From Mytilus trossulus (taxonomy: Eukaryota > Mollusca > Bivalvia > Mytilida > Mytilidae), in assembly GCF_036588685.1 (NCBI RefSeq), contig NW_026963314.1:1109001-1173000 (forward strand): 64,000 nt of DNA, written 5' to 3'. A model generated the notes under the pieces. That model was given only the letters and a program-made list of their open reading frames with translations. It did no database searches and was not told where the DNA came from. The first letter of the stretch is position 1. The number at the start of each line of letters is the position of its first letter. Positions 56,700-64,000 of this stretch are shown piece by piece. The translations under genes were made by a program, and so were the position numbers.

Positions 56700-56950
56700 T
56701 ATGAACATTTAAGTAAGGAGCCTGTAATCCAGTGGTTGTCGTTTGTTTATGTGTTACATATTTTTATTCGTGTTTTGTACATAAATAAGGCTGCTAGTTT
56801 TATATTGTAATTTCGGGGCCTTTTGAAGCTGAGTATTGCGGTATGGGCTTTGTTGAAGGACGTACGTTGACCTATAGTTGTTAATTTCTGTGTCATTTTG
56901 GTCTCTTGTGGAGAGTTGTCTCAACATGGTCATCATACCACATCTTTTTT
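56700..56950 (+). repeat. Dispersed repeat family E
   Basis: AATCCAGTGGTTGTCGTTTG, TTGCGGTATGGGCTTTG and TCTCTTGTGGAGAGTTGTCT, as at 31338-31695. Confidence 0.85.
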
Positions 56951-58404
56951 TTTTGTAATCAATGAATTTTGTTAAAAAAATTAATGACTGGAGAATTTCA
57001 GAAAAGGTATCAAAAGTTCACATGAATAATTTTAGCGCTCATCCGTATATTATGAGCATTCATTACTATATAAATAAAGCGCATTTACTTTCAATTCTAA
57101 GTTTACTAATCGATATGTGGTGATCATTGGTATAGTATACATAGCCTCTCTATTTAATAAACTCTGTGACTGCCATGGATAGTAAACTTGAAAATAATAG
57201 CAGATAATAGTTAACTTGAAAATGATAGCAGATGAAATTTTGAAAATACACTTTATTCGTAATATATGCATGTTCGAAGTATACACAAAAACGCAAACCG
57301 GAAGTATAATCTAACTTAAAGTTTCGTCCAATGACGGGACAATATACGGATGCCTTTATTCTTGTTTTCCCCCTAAAATAACTCAATCTGAATTATTTTA
57401 TGAATGGATGACAAATGCGACTATGCACTGTACCTGGAAACAGAGGCGTGATGATTAATTTATTGTGGAAAGAAGAGAAGCGACACACAAAATGAGGTCT
57501 TCTCATTTAATAGTATAGCAGAAGAAGATAACATATGAGTATATTTGTTCATAATGCAATGTGTAGTGTTCCAATTTATTAAGCATTACTTGCAACAAAA
57601 CACGTTTATTCTATATAATATAAGGACACTGTGAACTAAAAAAAAATGATTGACATGTGCGGTTCCATTCAGAACGTCACTTAGTTACATCGTACAACTG
57701 CATGTAAGGCCAAAGTTTAGTCTGAATTTGAGCCCAGTGTAAAGGTAAGTTATCCCATTTAATTCGTTCATTCATTTTAAGCGTTTAACAATAATATCTA
57801 ATGTTTTTAGATGAAGACTAATTCAAATTATGGATACCGATTTTGGTCTTACTATCTTAGTATTGTATTGGCATCTGATAAAGTCATGCGGATTATAAGA
57901 TGCACAGTTTTCTCTGCTTTCCAAATTCTTTCTGTTTGAAACCGTCGACCTGGTACCTATCAATTATTGGTAATATTAATAATTTGGAAAACAAAATGGT
58001 CTGGAACGGAGTATTTTTTACTCAACAGTATACAGCAAAATTCCAAATACACCGTTTGGTGGTGCACCTGTCAGATGTGGAACGTACAGTTAAGGTAATA
58101 GGTAACGGGTAAATATACTATTGGTATCGGTTTCGGACTTGATCCGGAAAATCTAAATTATAGGCAATATTAATTACGTGGAAAACAAAGGGGCCTGGAG
58201 TGGTGTAATTTTTAATCAACACTATTGTACTATATTAGTTATATATAAAGTAGATTCTTTGATTCATCGTTTTTACGTGATGACGGCTGACAAATTGGAC
58301 CTCGTTATTTTAGTATTATAGATGACGTTCCGATCAGAAATAGTCGATAATTAGTCATGTTTTATGGTATTTCCAAAGAGAGGGACAACTTTCTATTGTA
58401 TTAC

Positions 58405-58526
58405 CTCTTTATATTTATCCTTTCCAGTGAACACCAATACAATCGGAGGATCGATGTGTCCATTACTAGTTTTTTCGTTGGTTGTTTGATGGCAATGTAT
58501 AGAATCAAACCAAAAATCAACATACT
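58405..58526 (-). CDS. ROCO-family GTPase, ROC-domain exon
   Basis: 122 bp between TTATATTTCAG and GTAATAC. Two leading bases plus 40 codons read YVDFWFDSIHCHQTTNEKTS then NGHIDPPIVLVFTGKDKYKE, leaving in phase 0, which matches the COR exon at 50307 (ADLKKREN). The IVLVFTGKD block is the position of the TxKD guanine-specificity motif of ROC GTPases (commonly GTHKD), after the YWxxSIH helix. The P-loop and DFAGQ motifs must lie in exons further upstream; I found none up to 64000. Function inferred from the family: a GTP-regulated scaffold, in molluscs often an expanded set of unknown role. Confidence 0.78.
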
Positions 58527-60784
58527 CTGAAATATAACAACATTGTTCAATAAATAAAAGTATGAGACCAATTTAGATACTTTGAATATGTATACATAAC
58601 AGGGAAGAATTATAAAACTATGAATTATTTCTAAAACTATTTATATGTTGCACCTCTAATTCCCCAGTTTGCTGTAACTTTCTTTGTAATGCCTGAACAT
58701 TTATAAAAGTGGTATTTATAGATAGCTACCAGATTACTCTTCAAATTAAAGCAATGTTGGTATTATACAACAATAATGTAATCAATTATAATGTTAACTA
58801 TGTCTACAAAGTTTTACGAGAATTTTTTCTTTCAATTGAGATTAGCTTTTTCATAGATTCCATGCAAGGGGTAATGTTATCATATGTTGTTCCTGGAGCC
58901 ATTATCTACAAGAGTATGTCTCAGATTTCGAATATATTGTATAGATATAAATGTTCTCCTTATCAAACATTATCTACGTTTGTGTGGTAAGGATGTTCAC
59001 ACTAATAACAGAGTTGTGAGAGAATGTCATAATATAGCGATCAAAAGTGCAGTCATGGTCATTTAACTGATTCATTTACATCTGTTAATAAAATTTGAGA
59101 TAAGCAAATTTCATTTGGAATACTAAATGGTACTTTTGTGAGTTTCTACAGTGCTTACATAAGACTATGTTATCTTCCAAGTACATAGTATGACGCAAAT
59201 GATATAAGGGGTAAAAATCAAATAATTGCATTACATCTGCATAATAAAAAAATTTTGGGGGTAGTAAACAACCTATGTTTTAATGTTTAACACCACATAA
59301 TTACTTTCTGTGGATTTATAACATTATCTAGCATTTTTAGGACATTTTTTTTATAAAAGCATATTGTCCGGATGAGAAAAGCTAAAAATAGCACTTACTC
59401 AAGTTTTAGGCTCTAAATTTGTTATATGTGACATTTTGCCCCCAAAAAGATTGAAATTTGGCTATTATCTCAAATGATCAGTTAAGACAAACAATTGTTT
59501 TCTGATTTTGATGTTTCACCGCATTTTGATTAAAGGTGTCATACCACCAATTAAAAGTCCATATCTGTTCAACCAAATTTTACAATTTTCACAACTTTCT
59601 AAATATTTTACCGTAAGTTCAACTTCATAGAAACAGGTATATCCTCAATCGTACATGTATCAGCTTTCTACATGCCATTTTCAACAGCTGTTTATATAAA
59701 AAAGGTTTTCCGAATAGAGGTACCACTAAAAATAACCCCTGGTTTTCTGGAAATTTTAAATAAGTATGCTATGGTTTGCATTAATCCTCAATTTTTAATG
59801 CAAACTCATAAACTAGTAAATTTTAGCTCAATATGGTCTTAATATACTTCTCTTTCACCAAAAGTTTCATTTCTGCCAAGTTGTTGGTTAGTTTAAGTAA
59901 ACAATAACATCAAATGCACTATTTGTTGTCCGAGTAGGCCTACTTTCACATACGTTCTAAACTTGAGGAAGTATTTGGTGGATGACACCGATACTGACAC
60001 GGAGATTGCAAAACTAGTCATAATGAGCATCTCAATACTTCTATTTCTGTGTATGGAACGAAAGAAATGGGTCATGTCAAATTATAATACACCGGTGTTG
60101 TCAATTTTGTTTACTACAAAATCATCCGGTTTCGTCTATATATATCATTCGTTTTTTTTGTTTTTTTTTAAACAACAATTATGAAAAGTAACGTCAACAC
60201 GGATCTGAACATTGTCTTTTGAAAGAATTTGATTATATATGTATTGTGATGTAAAATTTGCGTGTATAATTTTTTTTTTAAACGGGCACTTTCGGACATA
60301 GATAATTGCAGTAATACACATTTTCCTAATGAAAGGCGTATTCCTATTTATTTAACTTTTCTTCAAACCAATTTTAAATGAAATATAAATACTCAATCGC
60401 AAACACTGATATCTGATTATTTTATAACATTATTGTATGTTTTAAGATATTGAGATACATGTTTTTACAAAAAAGCTCAATAACACTTGAACAAGATTTT
60501 AAAACATCACCAAAAAGTATACAGAAGTTGAGATTCATATAACTAAGAAGTGTGTAAAGTTTGATGCAAACAAAAATAAACTGTTTTTGAAATATGGTGC
60601 GACATGTTAAAAAAAACGACACTCCTGTTTTACTTACAAAGTCCTGTAACTCAAAAAGATTTATTTTAATTTTCACTAAAATGTTTACAGATCATTATAA
60701 GAAATAACTTTGTTAAGATTCATGAAAATTATATAAGCTGTTCTCAAGTTACGGTGCGACATGTTTACGCTTCACAGAAGGATA

Positions 60785-60880
60785 GATAAAAAGATAGACG
60801 GACGGAATAACATAATGACTGGTAGATGGAGAAATGGCTGGATGGAAGGAAGGACAGACGGACGGACGGATGTATACAAT
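60785..60880. repeat. GACGGACG-type simple repeat
   Basis: AGATAGACGGACGGAAT, GGAAGGACAGACGGACGGAC: short tandem GGAC/GACG units. Such units also close the family B repeats. Confidence 0.7.
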
Positions 60881-61165
60881 AATACGTCCTGTCAAAATTG
60901 TGACGGGCGTGTGAAAACACGAAGATATGGAAAAAACTCCTAATTAAAGGTCAATAAGTCTGTAAGTTTTGTAAGGATATCGGCCAAGTCGACTTATTTG
61001 AATGTCTTGTCTTCCTTATGATTTTTGATATATTACTTTTATGTATTTGAAAATAATAGATAGCAATTGATGAAAAGACCTTCAAATTCGTCATTTAAGG
61101 GCAATGCAATGACTCCCTCAAGAAAAAATGTGAGAATTTCGAAGTAAATGGACAAATGGTAGAGC

Positions 61166-61342
61166 TCAATAAAGGCAACAGTAGTATACCGCTGTTCAAA
61201 ACTCATAAATCCATGGACAAAAAACAAAATCGGGGTAACTATAAATATAAGAGGAGAAGAACGACATAACACCGAAACATAACACACACAGAAACGGACC
61301 AAGCATCAGACAAAACACCACGAGAAAAACAAATATAACATT
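61166..61342 (+). repeat. Dispersed repeat family C
   Basis: CAATAAAGGCAACAGTAGTA, CCATGGACAAAAAACAAAAT and AACACCACGAGAAAAACAAA. An internal deletion is present relative to 12887. Confidence 0.88.
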
Positions 61343-61424
61343 TTGCAGATAATCATTTGGCCTTTTCGAATTTTCTATGTCTACGGCTGTTTGTAAATAA
61401 TTAACATCATGCACTTTCATGTCC

Positions 61425-61672
61425 ACCTCAGTTTTATTTTTTAGCCATGACGGCCATCTTGGTTGACAAGCATGGTCACAGTATTTTTTTTTAAACTAGA
61501 TACCCTAATTATAATTAAAAAAAAGACATGATTTTACATAAGGTTTGTTAAATGCAGCCTAGAAATTTTAGATGTGAAAATTTATGTAAAAAAAAATATT
61601 TAAGACGGTCGACCGGTGCCGAGTGATGAAAAAAAATGTCTTTTCCTTTTGGATTAAGTGAGCTAAAAACAA
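61425..61672 (+). repeat. Family B tail, decayed
   Basis: TTTTTAGCCATGACGGCCAT, AAACTAGATACCCTAATTAT and GCCGAGTGATGAAAAAA, with a weak terminal match ending GTGAGCTAAAA. Confidence 0.7.
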
Positions 61673-64000
61673 CTAAGAATTCCAAACAAAATTGCACCTG
61701 TTCTTGATTTTAAAACAAAATTGTGTAACAACTGAAAATTTCAAATTTCACGAACAAGATAACTTGATCGGACATAGCAAACAATTTCTCTGCCGTTTTT
61801 TAAAACAAATATAAATAAGTCATATTAACTATACTTAAGTCTACACACTGACATGTCACAAATGCTTTAATGATCGTAATACATTTTATTTTGAAGTTCT
61901 GTAAGATAAAAAAAAAATGGTCAGATTGTTTATGGAACCATTTAAGTCGAGGTCTAATGAATCCTGCCAGACGGACATGAACATATTCTAATTATTACAA
62001 CCAACAACACAAAACCCTAAATATTCACCAATTTATCATGAAAATAAGTGCACAGTCACATAAATCGTCATGTGGCCAAAGGAAAAATAATTTAGAAATG
62101 AGGTCAAGGGCAATGGACATATGACAAATTGAAAAGAAAACCAATCGTTAGAGCTGTGTTTCATACTTGTATATGTTGCAGTCAAACCTACTTACTTTTG
62201 ACATATGCAGCTTTATACAAATGGTTCAAAACGCTATCAATTCGAATCACTTGGTCTATCTGGTTTAAAAAATAGCAATGCGAACGTTAATAATAAACAT
62301 AATCAAACTCACATAATCCGATTTCGCGAAGGGTGACCCTGTTTTCCTGTTTCTTACAATATTTAAAATCGGTATACACTTTATAAGATTAGCTCCGACC
62401 CCACCTTCGATTGCCAAAACTGTAAGGAATATTAAGGAAAAAATAGTGAAAATATTGTTCGACTCGCTACGCTCGGCGGTATGTAAAAGCTGTTTGGAAT
62501 GACCCTGTTTGAACTTTCATTAAAGCATGCACATGTTGTTGGTGAACAGACCTCTTTTTACAAACGTATAAACAAATAAAAGGACCTATATTTTGTTAAG
62601 AAAGTAATCAGGTTGAAGTAAGAAACAAATGCAGCGTTTGTACTAATAAACGACAAACAACAAACTGCAAACGCATTTTTAGCGTTTGCATAGTTTGTCA
62701 AAGTGTATGTAAACTTTGCAAACGTATGTTTGAAAGAAATGATCAAAACATGTGCGCTCTTCATCTTTTACATCGTTTTTGTTAGAAAAAAATGCACCCT
62801 TATTAAGGTGCCCATCCATCCTCTTGTGCGAAAATCACATATCAATTGTGTGTTTCGATTTTTAAGACCGTAAACCCTAATTTCAACTTTAAACATATTT
62901 TCCATAATTCATATACAGGTTAAGCAGCTACCACACAAATCATGCAAATTGTGATACAAACATGAAACTTTGTAAGAACATGCCAGGTGTAAGTAATCAT
63001 TACTACGGGGTAGCCACGAAAAAACTTCATCCAATCACTGCGGCCATCTTAAATTTTAAAAATGACGTCTTTTCAAGGAAAAACATCAAATGTATGATCC
63101 TTTTGCTTGTTTCGTATCCAAAATGTTACAAGATGGAGTAAATCATTGTAATACAAGATAAAACATGACTTCCGGTCAAATATTTGCCGAAAACTCACTT
63201 CTGGTGTTTAGGTATAGCCCGAATATAACTGCTTTATAATCCTAATAATGTAAGTCGTTATATTCCGCCGAGCACCGACTAAACGTCGATTGCTACATAC
63301 AGTTCGATAGCCTATAGGCCGGTAGAGGTCGCAGAGTTATTTGAGTTAACTGCTTTACTGAATGTGAATTTGCATTGTTATAAGAAGTGTCTTGGTATTT
63401 TTCTATCCAACATTCATGTATTTAGTTACGAAGTTCATTTGTAATTCTGATCGGATATAGATATGAAGAAATTCTATCCCTACTACTAACGCAATTCTAT
63501 AATAATATTGTTGTTTAATACATAAAAAAACATAATTAGAAAAATAATCTTGAATTTCTAGAAATTTACCTGTGACGTTACTTTTTGTTGCGTTAATCCA
63601 TTCATTTTACAGACGCACACTTTAATGCACTTCTCTTATAGTTGAAGTGTTTCAGTCGGTTTTGGTTTGTTACCTGCTGACTACTACTGTTGCATTTATG
63701 TATTACCGAGATAATATTGGCGGTATTGTTGATTTCTTTTGTTTATTTACATAATAGTTATTTTATTTTTAAAATGACAAAAATAATTCGCTTATCAGCT
63801 TCCTCAGCAGATAGTTGGGAAACTGTATGGACAAAATGTAGTTTGTGTCAGGAGGTCACAATGCATGAAGGATATACAATGTTGGGGAAGGGGGGGGGGG
63901 GATATACATCTTTTTCATGAATTGAAAGTCCTCCCTATCCTTCTAGATATTCGGCATTTAAACCATGGAGCACAATTAAAAAGAAAATTCCAGGTACCCT

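Larger units (their letters stand above)
50308..58404 (-). other. Intron between ROC and COR exons
   Basis: An 8.1-kb intron packed with repeats and relics: family C reversed (50608-50850), an unknown broken frame (51708-52097), family E reversed (52318-52625), a DIRS1-like relic (53300-54090), family A and B copies (54165-55368), a tandem duplication (55838-56400) and family E (56700-56950). From 56951 to 58404 I see nothing recognisable. Confidence 0.65.
58527..64000. other. Upstream intronic or intergenic DNA, mainly repeats
   Basis: No further ROC exon was found. Recognised pieces: a GACGGACGGACG simple repeat (about 60785-60880), family C (61166-61342), a short family B tail (61425-61672), a repeat near 62330-62480 (GTCGGAGCTAATCTTATAAA on the minus strand), a hairpin at 62653-62690, a family C fragment reversed (63640-63700) and a G run at 63887-63900. 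Confidence 0.55.

Noticed and set aside
62290..62400. Minus-strand frame reading LTVLAIEGGVGANLIKC as an upstream ROC exon
   Set aside because: It resembles a dispersed bivalve repeat around GTCGGAGCTAATCTTATAAA and has no ROC motif.

Overview
The window is AT-rich animal nuclear DNA with intron-split genes, many retrotransposon and DNA-transposon relics, and several high-copy repeat families. I recognise those families from marine mussel (Mytilus-type) genomes; that species-level call is from memory of the repeats, not from a search. No bacterial operon, CRISPR array, rRNA or tRNA gene is visible. Most open frames in the window are chance frames in repeats.

Host genes all lie on the minus strand. 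(1) At 0.28-4.0 kb there are exons of an unrecognised, probably single-pass membrane or secreted protein. A Tc1-type transposon sits in its intron, 60 bp from a splice donor. (2) At 32.4-45.7 kb a four-exon model with matching splice phases encodes a 355-residue protein ending in an NHL/TRIM2-like beta-propeller. (3) At 49.1-58.5 kb two exons of a ROC-COR (ROCO-family) GTPase are present. The COR exon carries a one-base frameshift just after its splice acceptor. Its 5' exons are not in the window.

The most striking structure is at 15.7-29.7 kb. A tandem array of about 53-bp monomers is split by a 10.8-kb tyrosine-recombinase retrotransposon of the Ngaro/PAT (split direct repeat) type at 17197-27987. 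That element is split by an L1/Tx1-like LINE at 19199-25094, and the LINE is split by a 696-bp MITE at 23226-23921. The empty site of each layer can be rebuilt by eye, so the order of events is clear.

Other mobile DNA by region: a Tc1/mariner element with nested tandem repeats (1.4-3.8 kb); a 2.8-kb long-TIR DNA element with a 5-bp duplication (4.05-6.88 kb); modular repeats with shared head and tail and variable tandem cores, possibly Helitron-like (7.1-8.4, 39.1-39.5, 41.1-42.2, 54.3-55.4 kb); a tandemly duplicated Ty3/Gypsy integrase C-terminal fragment (8.5-10.1 kb); a Penelope-like RT fragment (12.2-12.9 kb); MITE-like elements at 38.76, 42.66 and 44.57 kb; a pair of mirrored foldback ends 10.75 kb apart (37.0 and 47.8 kb); and a second, DIRS1-like relic (53.3-54.1 kb). 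Introns and intergenic DNA are otherwise filled with dispersed repeats. About 11.0-12.2, 33.2-36.4 and 56.95-58.4 kb hold nothing else I can recognise.
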